Shown in pieces: positions 52,138 to 64,000 of a DNA stretch of 64,000 nucleotides; the stretch's first letter is position 1, and each line of letters begins with the position of its first letter. The translations under genes and the position numbers were made by a program. The stretch comes from Dasyornis broadbenti (taxonomy: Eukaryota > Chordata > Aves > Passeriformes > Dasyornithidae), in NCBI GenBank assembly GCA_013397935.1, contig VZRN01004204.1, forward strand, positions 568,581 to 632,580. The letters run 5' to 3'. The notes beneath the pieces were generated by a model. The model had not been told where the DNA came from. It did not search any database and was given only the letters and a program-made list of their open reading frames with translations.

Positions 52138-55100
52138 TCCAATTTGTGAAAATGTAACAAAATATAGCCCATTGCATAAAAGTTTGGAATTGTTGCCCAC
52201 ACGAAGTATTTTCAGTAAGGAAACAGAACTCCTTGGCAGAAAATTGTAAGGTTTCCATTCGGGGGCTGTTCCTGTGTAAATAACACACAATGAACTTCAT
52301 GCCAATTTTCAAGCAACAATTTTACCAGCTGTACCCGCTTTTAAAACCCAGTTTGTTTCTCCACAAGTGGTAATTCCTGTATGCTAAACTCATGTATCAC
52401 ACGAACCACTACAAGGCAGGCAGTCTTTCTTCCTGGCAATGGACTTTAACAGCATTACAGTTTTTACTGTTCAAGCACTCCACTGCTTCCAAGAGAGGCA
52501 ACCATGCAGGCATTTTAACCTCTGGTCAGGTTAGAAGAGAGGAGAACTCGCTAGCCCATGTGCCATCAATATAATTTCCAAGGGACAATTTGCATAGGAA
52601 GCTTAGTAACCATCCTCACCAAAGTCTAAATGAATTCCTGATAGACTTCTCCTAGGACACTGGACTTGCCCTTCTTTGTTGAAGAACATTTGGCGTAAAC
52701 AAAGAGAATGCCATCACCTATTCCAGTAAATAACAGAAGTTCCACTTAGTGTTTTTCCAACATTAATACCATAGCTGCAATAGCAAAAGATGCTTCTGAT
52801 CCAAAAAAACGCATGCTTAGAAGTTTCACCTTCATAAATACATAAATGCACCCATGTTTTGCCCTTTCCAAAGCTACCCAACACTTTTGTTAGAGTAACT
52901 TCACTATTCCTGGATAAATCAGTTTCTCCTGTCCTGAGGAGGCGTCAGGAGCATGAAAGACTTTTCAATTTTTAAAGTAGTATTTTTATCATTATTTCTA
53001 ACTAGTTCTCACAAATTAAAGAGAATGAAGGTGCAAGTATTTATAGTATCGGAGGACTGATGTGTAGCAACGCAGTCACACTCAAAACTAACCATTTCTT
53101 CTGTCTCTTATGCCCTTAATCCAAGAAAACAGATTTAAAGGGTCTCTGCAATTTCAAAGACTTAGGTAAAAATCCTTGCTGAAATGCTGATTTCTGTGCA
53201 TTGTTCCTGACATTTCACAATGGCACCAGACAAACTATGCAGTCTCTGAGAGATCAATCACAGCTATATAAGAAGTCATTTACTGTGTCCCATAACAGAC
53301 TGCTAGACCAATTTCAGTACATGAGAATTACAGTAACCACCAGCATGAAAGAGGAGTTAGATACTCAATTAGATGAGGGGATTGTTTTGTGCTCTGCAGC
53401 TTAAGGTTGAGAAGGGGGGAGGGAATCCCTGTTACTGGCAAGCTTAAGACATCTGCACATCCCCAGTTTGGTTGTTTTGGGGGGGTTTTTTGTGACTACA
53501 AGATCAAAAAAAGGTGGAAAGGGGGAGGAACCCTAAGTCCCTCTGCAATCCTCTAACTAGTTTGCTGTAAAATGAAACAAAAAATCTATGCATATTTTTT
53601 TTCACTTATCTATTAAATGTGCGCAGCATGTAAGCTTATCTTATTCACACACCAAGTCTCCTTGAAGTATCTGTTGATCAGGACAGTGAATAATGTTAGG
53701 TGGGCCTGTAGCCCCAATGCACCAAATGATTAAGACAGATATGCTGCAGAGCAGCAGCCCACAAATGTCTTCAATAAAGCATCTCAGCATAGGCAGGTTC
53801 CAATTTGCCAGTTATATATACAACGAGGTATAAAGTTCAGTTCTAAATGTCTTGAGACAGAACATAGCTACGTTTTTTTTTTTATTATTGTTTTGATTTG
53901 GTTTAGTAAAAAGCCCATATTTCAGTTTCCTGCAAGGTCAGTAGACAGTAAACCATAATTCAACACTTCCAGTATTTCTTCATCACCCCATTAATTATGG
54001 AAATGTAGAAGAAAAAAGGAAATGGAAAGAGGGAAACAGACTTCCAGCAAAATATGAGGGGAAAATAGTAGCAATGTAATATAAAGAGAGAAACAGACTA
54101 TGAGAACAAATATCTTAGGTGACAAGGTAATAGCATTTTAGGTCAGAAGCTCCCCCCTCAGCATTAAAAATCTAACTATAATGAAATCTTCTATATACCC
54201 AGAGTGGTTATAAGAGTTTAGTACATTTCAGCACATATTCAGCTGCTGCATTAGTATGTTTTAGCATCAGTTAATCTCCAAAGAACGTGGTATGTTCTGC
54301 TCAATATTCATTCATAAAGTCCAGATCAACAGAGAACATGCTTAAAAACTGCAGCCAGTCTGAAAAGCAGATACTAACAAGCAGAATGTTTTTTCTCCCA
54401 AGATGACTGTCAGGTGCATGTATCCTGCCTCCTTCTCTCACATCGTTACCTGACTGCAAATTTTAACAGTATGATAAATGGATAAAAAAGAAATCTTTTA
54501 TTCACTTTTAAATTCAATTTTTATTCTGTGTTTCTTTGTGTGTACTTTCTCAGCAGTAAACAAACAGATTAAAGCTGTTCAGCTCTGATTAGCTCCCATA
54601 ATAGTCTCAGTATGGCAGTTCTGCACATCTTTTCCCAAAAGCTTACCAGATTCTCTCTATCGAGGTATCCATCTGTACTGACATGGAGATTAAGAGTCCT
54701 TAATCCACTTGTAAATTCTCTAACTCATTCGAAGCTGCTCCTATTCCTTTACTTTAAATTATGTTTTGCCCAAAACATTGGTCAGGCAGAACACTCTATC
54801 TCCCCATGGTGCTGAACCAACCCTCTTGTAACATCTCTATTTCAAGCACCTCATTGGAATAGACGGAGCGATGCAACATTCACTGTAAAAGCTGAGATCA
54901 CTGAACTTTTAAATCTACTATTTCTCTTTCTACAAAGGTGATTTGACTCTGAGAGAGCAGCTCTTGTGCTCCTCTAAAGTGAGTAGAGAAGCGAAGAGGC
55001 CCCACAGGTCCCCACAGCAATCAGCTTATAGAGCAAAGCATGATAACCTTTATCTTTGCATGCATAGCTGCTAATGCTGTTATGGGTTATTAAATTAGCT

Positions 55101-56114
55101 GGCCCTGTTAGTATCCAACTCCAATATTTAACTCAGTGACCTCAAGCAGGCAGTGTGCAGTGACATTTCCTGATAGAAAACATCCCACAATTTAAATTGC
55201 AAAAATTGCTTGGGTATGCAGTGTTTATGTTCAATGCTTGCACAAGGAATGTTCCAATATAGATGAAAAACACCCATCTCACCATTATACTGGCAGTAAC
55301 ATCCAGATGGCAAAAAATCCAGGCCGTTCCTATCACGCTTTTTTTCTATATTCATTCATATTTTAGTATTTAACCATGAATATCAACATCCTAGATAAAG
55401 CCAAACATCTTTCAGTTCAATGGTTTCTAGTCTTTCTTCTGCTGAACTAATTGGATAATCACCTATTTGGACTTAAACATAGAATAACCCTACTGTCCTT
55501 GGCAGAGTTACTGCAGGCTCATCATAACCTACATTTGAGACAAAATTTTACCCATTATCAGTCTTCCCACTACTTGAGGTGTTCCAAGCAACCCTTGATT
55601 GACCATTTATCAACCACATTGTGCCTACTTCAATACTGGAAAGCATAACATGATTTGCATATGTAATAGCTCAAGCATGTTTTTTGAGATATCTGATACT
55701 CTGCTATCCTGGAATATATCTTTTAGGCTGCAGAGATATTTCAAGCTCTGCTATGCTCTTAGGGCTACTATCCACAGCACTATTCTGATAATTTTCTAAA
55801 AGATTGTACAAACAAATCAGAGCCGATGTTCAGATAATTAAAACACTTAGGATTGTAAATAAGAGATTTCAGCATCGTGTTATTTTTTTTTTAAATTCCT
55901 GTTAGCTAATATGGAAATTCAACCTTCTTAATAAGCAGCAATTCAGAATTCTTTCTCTGATCACAGGATTTACCATTCTTGCAAGACCTCAGCTGCCAAA
56001 AAATAGAGAAAATCCTATGTTCCAAAGCTAAGTTTTTCAGTATAAGCAGATAGAAAATAAAGCAGAGATTTTTCTCTGAATTAAGACTACCAGTAGAGGC
56101 CTATGTGTGACACT

Positions 56115-56142
56115 GTATTGTTTATATTCATATAAACAATAC
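56115..56142. repeat. Perfect inverted repeat, 12-bp stem, 4-base loop
   Basis: GTATTGTTTATA, loop TTCA, then TATAAACAATAC. It is a compact AT-rich palindrome of a kind prone to cruciform extrusion. Confidence 0.95.
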
Positions 56143-56944
56143 ATGAATTTAGCAATCCAAAGATCAACTTAAGAACCTCACCACAGATCAGTTCAGATGA
56201 AATGTTCAGATAACATGTTAACCAAGTGTGACCACACACAGTGCAATAAGATACTAGAACAAGAGTAGAATTGCTGCCTACTGAGGTGATAAACTGGGTG
56301 TTTAATTACACCTATTGAGACCAATCTTTGTTCAAGAATCGTATTAGCTGCTTTTTCCTAAACATTAGTATGTACTATTGTAGAGAAAGCTATGCACACA
56401 AAAATGGAGAAGACTTGAAAAGAATTGGAGAGCATCATTAAGCAAAGATAAGTACTAAAACAAATCTAATAAACTAAGTGAACTTTTACTTACAACTACC
56501 CTGTGTATATACATTAGCTTTCCAGATGGTTATGATTTGTACTACAATGTGCCTCTAACAACAGACATTCATCCGTTCTTAACTGCCCTTGAAATAAGAG
56601 CAAAAACAGACCAACACTAAAGATAATCTGTGCTAATTATGCTGTTAGAGTCTAGTTGTCTTTTTCAATTAAAAGAAAATAAAAATCTCACTGTCATTTG
56701 AAGGTAATCATTTTGCTGCATATAACAATCAAAATCTCTAATTCCATGGGATTTTAGCACACTTTCAGGTATTTCACAACACAGTGATTTATGTCCCCAG
56801 CTCTCATTTCTTGGAAGTATGAAGAACTGCAGATACCTGGCCCATTACCAGTTGCAAAGGCCAGAATTTGGAACAAATCAAAAATAGTGTTCAGTTTTAT
56901 GGAGAAGAAATATTTTGTTAAATCTCAACTTTCAGGGCCTTTAG

Positions 56945-57443
56945 CAAGTCATCCATGACTTGGATGAAGGGGCAGATGCTCCTGGAGCAGGCCCTGCAGA
57001 GGGTGACAAAGATGATTAAGGGGCTGGAGCATTTCTCTTACAAGCGAAGGCTGACGGAGCTGGGCTTTTTCAGCCTTGAGAAGAGACAACTAAGAGGGGA
57101 CTTTACCAATGTCTATCAGTATCTGAAGAGAGGACATCAAGAGGGTGTTTCCAGGCTCTTCTCAGTGGCACCAAGCAATAGGACAAGAGGCAATGGGCTG
57201 AAACTGATGCACAGGAACTTCCATCTGAACACAAAGCAGATCTTCTATACTGTGTGTGTGACTGAGCACTGCAACAGATTGCCCACAGAAGCTGTGAAGT
57301 CTCCCTCGCTGCACATATCCAAGAACCATCTGGACACAATCCTGTGCCATGTGCTCTAAGATGACCCTGCTTGAGCGGGGAGGTTGGACCAGATGACCCC
57401 ACTGTGGTCCCTTGCAACCTGACCCATTCTATGATTTTGTGAT
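56945..57443 (+). mobile_element. CR1 LINE 3' end, nearly complete terminus
   Basis: The plus-strand frame at 56955-57359 has the end of CR1 ORF2 (KMIKGLEHFSYKRRLTELGF, then FSLEKRQLRGDF, YQYLKRGHQEG, TRGNGLKL). The 3' UTR follows with GGTTGGACCAGATGACC and the terminal ATTCTATGATTTTGTGAT at about 57427-57443, the hallmark CR1 end. It is 5'-truncated and antisense to CCSER1. The frame is open for 134 codons, so this copy is less decayed than the others. Confidence 0.96.
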
Positions 57444-57475
57444 CAGTAATAATTACCATTGGTAACGATCTTCAG

Positions 57476-57930
57476 TGACTACAGTCTGTTAAGAAAGAAC
57501 GGGATCCATCTGACTAAAAAAAGCAAGGGAATGTTTGGCAGCAGGCTGGGCCAACTTGGTGAGACAGGCTTTAAGCCATAGGGCTCAGAGGGCAGGGTCC
57601 AAAGTGGCAACATTCATGTTATTGCAACCAGCTGGGGAATAAGCCATGCCCACCAGAGCAGCAACAACTGTTCATTAGCAGCCGCCCAAGATAAGACCAC
57701 TCCTGGGGAGTTTCTGGTTGGACTCATGAAGTAAATTTTTCACAATGAGAACCATCAGCCACTGGAATAACCTCCCCATGGAAGTAGAGGGTTACCCAAC
57801 ATTGAAGATGTCTAAGATTCAGCAGGACTGGGTGCTAGGTCATCTTGCCCAGACTGTGCTTTTGCCAAGAAAGATTGGATCAGATGATCCTTGAGGTTCC
57901 TTCCTACCTGGTATTCTATGATCCTGTGAT
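57476..57930 (+). mobile_element. Second CR1-related piece, rearranged
   Basis: The 3' part (about 57735-57930) is a CR1 end of another subfamily: ATGAGAACCATCAGCCACTG, GGATCAGATGATCCTTGAGG and a terminal GGTATTCTATGATCCTGTGAT. The 5' part (57476-57720: GGGATCCATCTGACTAAAAA, GGCAGCAGGCTGGGCCAACT) resembles an upstream CR1 region from memory. The 1.5 kb or more normally between is missing. Either one internally deleted copy or two copies joined. Confidence 0.7.
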
Positions 57931-60900
57931 GATCTCAGCTGAGTCAGTTAGAGTTCTCAAGACATAATAATTTGTCATAATCATCAGCAAATCAAATTTC
58001 TGTTTCTAAAAATTATAAAAAACCTGCCTTTAAATAGAAAGCCAAGCAATTTTTTTATTGTTTAAATGCCAATACCATTTCCTGAATCTGTAGCAGATCT
58101 TGTTCTACAAAAACCTAATACCAGATTTAAAAAATAAAGGCTGATTCATTTGAATATTAATCTCCTTTCCTTAATTCATCTGAATTTCCTCCTTTCTTGA
58201 CATTTTCTTCCCTTTCCTACTCAATCTTTCAACTCCAAGTCCCCGTGGGATCACTGGAAATAACATCCTGTTCTCCTTGGACAGGATGGGGCAAAATGCA
58301 CAAAGAAAAGCACACTCAAATCTGGCAAGCTGCAGTCCCGGCAACTACTGCAGAAGATGAGAGGGAGCCCAGGGCACACATCATTACCACACCACACCAA
58401 ATGCAGGGAAGCACAACACTAGAGCTATGCCTGTAATCGGCAGCTGGAGATGAGGAGACTCTGTAACAGCAGCAGTCCTGGTTTTGATGTACCAGTGAAA
58501 AAAGAGCAGTGGGAAGTTTCAGTGCTTCTGAAGTGCTCAGGAGAAACGCAGTTTAATGTGCTTGGTAACAAAACTGGGATTTAAATAGATTTGTGCCAGT
58601 TCCTCAGCTGCACAACTCAACACAAGGTGGTCTGAGATATTAATTTTGGATGTTGCTACTCAGTTAACTTACTTGGCCATTGCTAATCAATTACGGAAAC
58701 TAAATAGTAATTACTTTCTACACAAGTTCTCAGGTGTATGCACTCGCTATCTTTCTGTGAACCCAATCTAACTTGCATGGATATTGGCTTTTCCTTTTCT
58801 TTGACTTATGCATAGGATGTGAAATATATTGCACTCCTTAACTCCTGTAATCTTATTCTTTTTCATAATTCAAAGCCCTTCTATTTTCCATATTAAGACA
58901 ATCTTATTCATTCACTTAAGGAGAAGCTATTTGCCAAAGTCCAATATGCTATTTCCAATTCTGTCTTCTCTGAGCTTTAATTTTTTTATACACCTCCAAA
59001 ATAGGGAAATGCCAACTTCATTGAACTCCTCCAGATCATTATTTGGAAAGCACCACGTAAATGCTAATCACCTCTAGTTGGAGGTACACTATGAGAATGT
59101 ATCAGTATTAGTTGTTTTCCAGTGAAAATCTTAGTGGGTCTAAAACTATACATGAGGAAAGACTTCATGGTGTATTCTTAGAGGAGAGATTCATTAAGAA
59201 ATATACAGGGTGGACTCCTCAAGGTAAGAGCTATCAAGAGGAAAGGATGATGAAAGGTGGCTGGCACCTTTGACAATCATCTTTACAACAGGAAATAATG
59301 AGCTGTAGCAAGAAACACTGCTCTGCTGGCCTGGTTGTCCCCACTGCTCCCACCCACATTTCTGCACTGTGCAGCTTTTTCAGCCTAGGAAAACAATTAA
59401 CTAATATTTGCAAAGTGCTCCTGAAAAAGTCAAGTACTATGTAAGTACTAAATGTTATTGCTATGGTAAGGATATAGGAAAGGTTTTAAAGTAGTTGAAA
59501 AATATATGCTCTTTGTTTTAATAAAGCATTATTTATTCTTATAGCAGAACATATTATTTGCTCTTAAGTTTTAAGCCATCTTTAACTACATCACAGTTCA
59601 CAGAAAAAAGTAAATTTACAAAAAATCAACAATTTCTAAGATCATCACTACTGCAGAAATCCCAACAAAAACATTTATTCAAACGGAACACGCAGTTTTC
59701 ACCGCGCAGTAATAAATACCTTTATCATAGAAATCATGTATGCAAAAGGACTGAAGCTTATGTAAATATGTACATTTTGCACAGCATATATGTGCAAACA
59801 CAGTGTGAGTTATGTTTGCTCAGAATTTTTTTTCTGAAAAAAAGAGAAGCAAAGCAAAATTCACTGTTAACTATCAATCTGACACTGCCTTTTCTCTGAA
59901 AGCCTCTTCTGATCTCCAGCAGAACTGATTAATTCCAAAAAGCTACAGCTGCCCAGCTGCAATGTGGCAAAAGGAGCATCATTGAAGGTCAGCAGTTCTA
60001 CTGTCATCCCCTAAGACACGATCAAGCTCCCAGCACACAACCTGTACATGTACACCCAAAACATCTCACTTCCCTTGATACCAAATTTCTCCATTTCCTA
60101 CTCACAGGCCCTTTAATGCTGTCCTTCTCTAGCTATATCACTCATTGTCCACACCTTTCCATAAGGGCACATTTCCATTTCTCTCACAGGCACCACCAGT
60201 GTCCTGAGAATCCCTCTTTTGCTATAACCTGAGCTATGGTATTGAAGAGGATGACCCAAACCAGTCCCGGAACTTATCCACCACAGCTGACTGGGCAGAA
60301 ACAAGGACAGTCCTTGGAACAGGGCAACCGCACCTAAATCCCTTGGTCACCAAAACACTTAAAAGCAACTCCTCAACCAGAAACCAGTGCTCCCACTATA
60401 GTCTGTTGCTATGACATGGCATCCCAGAAGTTTTAGCTGATGCACAAAGGGCAGCCTTTAAACACACCCTTTACTTACAATATTCTAAACATCTCAGGCT
60501 CAGCTTCGCCACAGATGCTCTATTTTGTGGTTTCATCTTTGTCATATTTCATTACCACAGATGAAGTATTAAATAATATTTTAATCAAAAAATTAATGGA
60601 TGGAGCTTTACACTTCAGGTCATTAAAATATTGAATTTCTCTCTATGTTATTAGCTGTGTATGTCTGCTGAGTCTTTAAATGTATTTTAAGAACAAGAAA
60701 TCACAGCCACAGAACCCACATGAGAGAAATGGCCTCAATCCAAAATGAAATAATGTATAATCCTAAACTACATAACTCAGTAGTAGTTTAATGATAGCTT
60801 GTCTAATTATACCTTATAACACTTACTCTGCAATAGTATGGTATAAAATCAGCTCTCATATATAAATATATATTCACATACACAAACACACGTATTTTTG

Positions 60901-61318
60901 ATGTCTGTGCTTATACACAAGAACACCAGAAATCCACAGTCCGCCAAGAAACGTGCCATATGTCCTCCATACATTTCACCCCATGAAATGCTTCCATGAC
61001 AAGCTTCTGAAGAATCCAGCTGCAGCAAAGTTAAGGACAACATACGATATTCCTCAAGTACCTGCATACTATTTCAGTTTGTGTCAATGTGTTTCACTAT
61101 ACCTCTCAGCACAAAGACTTCTAAAGTACCAAGAAATAAAGAAAGAAAAACTATCATATGCTAAGTTCCTAAAAACTATAGCGAACCATGGTGGAAATAA
61201 TGAGACCTGGTTAAATTAGGGTCTTTGTATGGGACAGTTCAGATAAGACTGGTAAGGCACACTGTCATTTTCTGTCGGTTCAAATTTGCAGGTCCAGTAT
61301 TTAGATGACACGGTATCC

Positions 61319-61372
61319 CATCAAAATAAGTTCCTCCAAACAGGTTTTAAGCCAAATTTAACTCCTTCTATA
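61319..61372. repeat. 54-bp direct repeat, copy 1
   Basis: CATCAAAATAAGTTCCTCCA through ACTCCTTCTATA. It is identical to 62323-62376 except at two positions. Confidence 0.95.
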
Positions 61373-61619
61373 TCAAGATTTAGATACCAAGAAAATATCA
61401 GTATGGACACATGTTCATAACAGTTTCAGGGCATATACTGACTGCATGAAATTTCTTATAAAACTCTAGCACTGAAGCCCCTACAGAAACACTGAGTCGA
61501 TATACTAAGATACAGCAAAGTGTAAATATTTCCCTCTTTAATCTCCAGATGATAATGGACTTCATTAAACAGATGCCACCCATCTTTCATTTCAGTTAGC
61601 TGAAAGAACCAATTAGATG

Positions 61620-61642
61620 CACATTTTCATAATGAAAATGTG
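61620..61642. repeat. Perfect 11-bp palindrome with a 1-base spacer
   Basis: CACATTTTCAT, A, ATGAAAATGTG: a near-continuous palindrome of 23 bases. Confidence 0.9.
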
Positions 61643-62322
61643 AATTCAATGTGAAGCTTTGTCTAACAACAGGCTTGTACAGCAAAGCCTAAGCAGAGCT
61701 AAGCCATGGTCTCCAAGGGTTCCTCCCAGCATAGAATGCTAATGTGGGATAGGGACAGACTAACTGCATGCATCCACAGACGTAAAAGGCGAAAATCCAG
61801 CAGATACCACGGAAAGCGGCTGCAGTCATGGGTGGGGGAGAAGAAAGACACATTTCTGGTTAGAAAAATCCATAATCACTCAGTTTCTGAGTTACAAAGA
61901 TGCCCTATCTTTTTCATTCAACATTCCTAAGAAAGCAAGGCTTTTAAGTGTACTCATACAGAACAGAACAGAACTGCAAGCTTTTTGAAAACCCACTAAG
62001 ATCAGCAGGAGAAGCCTACCATGAGCCCTGGCTAGCCATGTGGACCATCCAGAGGACAGCCTGTGGGCTGTACCAGGCTCAGGAGACATTTCCATCTGGC
62101 CTGTCACCTGCAGGAGACGCAGAACAGCTGCTCAGTGATCGCAGACACAGCAGCTGAACACCTCCTCTTGAGCACAGTCTGGCACACAACATAGGTGCCA
62201 CCTCTGCAGTGGTCTGGGGTCTGGGGGATGACATTTGCTGCCAAGGATAGAGGAAAGCACTTTTCAGGTCCTGGATCCATCTGTTTACCCCAAAAACACA
62301 AGCCATCCTAACCCTCAGGCCA

Positions 62323-62376
62323 CATCAAAATAAGTTCCTCCAAACAGATTTTAAGCCAAATTTAACTCCCTCTATA
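62323..62376. repeat. 54-bp direct repeat, copy 2
   Basis: Second copy of the unit at 61319-61372, same orientation, 1004 bases away. It directly follows a GC-richer segment (61950-62320) that has no counterpart beside the first copy. Confidence 0.95.
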
Positions 62377-64000
62377 GGCTTACAGAAAACAGCCTTCTAC
62401 AAGTAAATGAACTGTATCCATATTTATTTTTATAAGTCCCATGGAAACCAATTAAATTAATTAACCTCTCTCCATCAACTTTTCTATTAAGTCTGTCCTC
62501 ATGTGTAAGAACATGAAGATGGAAGAGGCTAGATCATTTTTTTAGTCTAAGCTGTAAAAAAATAAATTAACGCACAGAGTAATCAGCATATACAGTGAAA
62601 AATGTTTCCATTTTTAAAATATTTTAATCTTAAATGGAACTGTGAACTCTCTTAAAATAATTACATTTTTAATTCATCCCTCACAGAGTCTTAAAATAAA
62701 ATTTACCATGTGATTATGTGCATCTCAGGAATAACTCTATTATTGCCAGATTTTAGGGATGGAGTAGCTAAGATGAGCACTTCTTCCGACCTCCTATATA
62801 ACAGTCTACATAAATTTGTTTCTTCATATTCAGATTCCAGGTTTTATAGAAGCACTTTTTGTACTTCCAGCTACTAAACACCACTCTAATTCAAGAGCCT
62901 TCCTCTCACCTGCACTTGCACTTCCATATTTGTAGTCATCAAGTTCCTTTCTTTTTTTCCTATTAAATCAAACAAGCAGACCTTTTTTAACCCTTCAGGG
63001 TAAAACGTTTTCTGATTTTTTAACAAGCTTCCCTCATTTTATTTAAATCCTCCACAAGAGGACATCCTATTTTTCAATGTAAAACACCAAACTGACTTGT
63101 TTCAGCAAGCCTCACTAGCAAAATATATAGAACAAAAAGCACCTCTTTTATTTCTGCTCAGTACTCCTCCATGCAGAAGAATACTGTAGCCTTACCCCCT
63201 GTTAGACAAAGGGATTGGTTGCCGACTACTTCAGTGAGTTACTGTTTTTCTAATGTAGTTTAAGGGTGACCTAAATCTTTGCTTCCCATTCGTATAATGT
63301 TTCATTTAGCTTATTAAAATGAACCCTGTACAACTGAGTTCATCTTATTATGCAGCACAGATCACTCCAAAATTGAATTCCTCTTATTATGTATACACCA
63401 ACAACCTTTTTGTTCATGTAAAATCTCAAAGTTTAAGAACTGGTTTTTGAAAAGAAGTGATGCTAGTCATGACCACAGTGCTTTTCACACCTCTATCTAT
63501 TAAAGGGTCAAACTGTGACACACACGCTATATAGAAAAGTACAAGAGATCAGATGTAAAACACCAATATCTCTAGAGACAGGATTTTTTTCTTCCTGTGA
63601 ATAGAGTTGAGATGCTAAAATACCATTAGCTATGAGAAATCTAATGTTAATCTGAACCCATGTTACAGAGTCTGAAATTAATTCAGCTGCCAAGAAATTG
63701 CTGCCATCATTAGATACACAGAAAACAAGATCTCTCTCCCTTGTTTAGCCACGTGAGACAGTGGATTATCAAAGTTCAAAAAACAAAAATAAGATCCGCA
63801 GCATTCCCTTAGCTCACATAATAAGATTGTCAGCTCATGCAATTTGCATTACCTTGGGCACTGCGGGCATAACCATCTCTCACGGAGACTTTCAGTTCTT
63901 AATTTCTACAATTTGAAACACTTTTGAGGATGCTTTGTGAATGCAGAACTTGGATGTGGTGCAGCCATTTCTATGATGCAGCCAGCCCACACGCCTATCT

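Larger units (their letters stand above)
46354..56944. other. Intronic stretch without recognisable genes
   Basis: AT-rich intron. A GC-richer patch at about 48850-49080 is not a CpG island. An A/C-rich tract lies at 50118-50165, a run of 22 A at 52116-52137 and a T run at 53873-53883. A perfect hairpin lies at 56115-56142. I recognise no gene, CR1 copy or RNA. Confidence 0.55.
9588..64000 (-). other. CCSER1: CCSER1 long 5' intron (part)
   Basis: By gene structure, everything above the start-codon exon should be the intron separating it from the non-coding first exon. The mammalian gene has a very long intron here, and no CpG-rich promoter-like segment appears up to 64000. Open frames are short and scattered, without recognisable domains. 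Recognisable contents (CR1 pieces, ERV remnant, older repeats, duplications, low-complexity tracts) are listed separately. An unannotated 5' UTR exon inside this span cannot be excluded from sequence alone. Confidence 0.75.
57931..64000. other. Intronic stretch without recognisable genes
   Basis: AT-rich intron with GC-richer patches at about 60110-60360 and 61950-62310. It contains the 54-bp direct repeat pair listed separately and a short palindrome at 61620-61642. No coding, RNA or transposon family was recognised. Confidence 0.55.

Overview
The window is avian (sauropsid) nuclear DNA: AT-rich, with very low gene density and several decayed CR1 LINE fragments of bird type. Their 3' ends carry the 'rank of attctatga-like' termini typical of CR1. 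There is also a degraded endogenous retrovirus and a few older amniote-type repeats. Nothing bacterial, plasmid or phage-like is present. The species cannot be told from this sequence.

The only gene I can support is CCSER1 (coiled-coil serine-rich protein 1, also FAM190A), on the minus strand. Its large first coding exon lies at 8230-9587, with the start codon at 9544-9542. The next coding exon lies at 5428-5615. Both have good splice sites, and the reading phase carries over between them (1 + 188 bases = 63 codons). Together they encode 501 residues, about the N-terminal half of a protein of roughly 900 residues. The exons for the C-terminal half, including the coiled coil, should lie at lower coordinates beyond base 1. 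The promoter and non-coding first exon should lie beyond base 64000. So 1-5427 is intron, 5616-8229 is a complete short intron, and 9588-64000 is one very long intron 5' of the first coding exon.

Layout from low to high coordinates: 1-5427 downstream intron; 5428-5615 CCSER1 coding exon; 5616-8229 intron; 8230-9587 CCSER1 start-codon exon; 9588-64000 5' intron. The 5' intron holds an ancient palindromic repeat (17655-17729), a second one (20573-20724) next to an AATAAA/poly(A) tract, a CR1 fragment (22055-22398) and an endogenous retrovirus remnant (about 25320-27240). It continues with a short CR1 (27564-27668), a longer antisense CR1 (30158-30915), a direct repeat plus fold-back (37179-37327 and 38164-38426) and two adjacent CR1 pieces (56945-57443 and 57476-57930). 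A second 54-bp direct repeat lies at 61319 and 62323. Two runs of N sit inside poly(A) tracts.

I see no undescribed biological system. The most unusual structure is the nested rearrangement at 37.2-38.4 kb: a 149-bp copy of sequence from 1 kb away lies inside the loop of a 54-bp inverted repeat. It looks like a frozen replication template-switching event in an intron of a gene known in humans as a deletion-prone, fragile locus.
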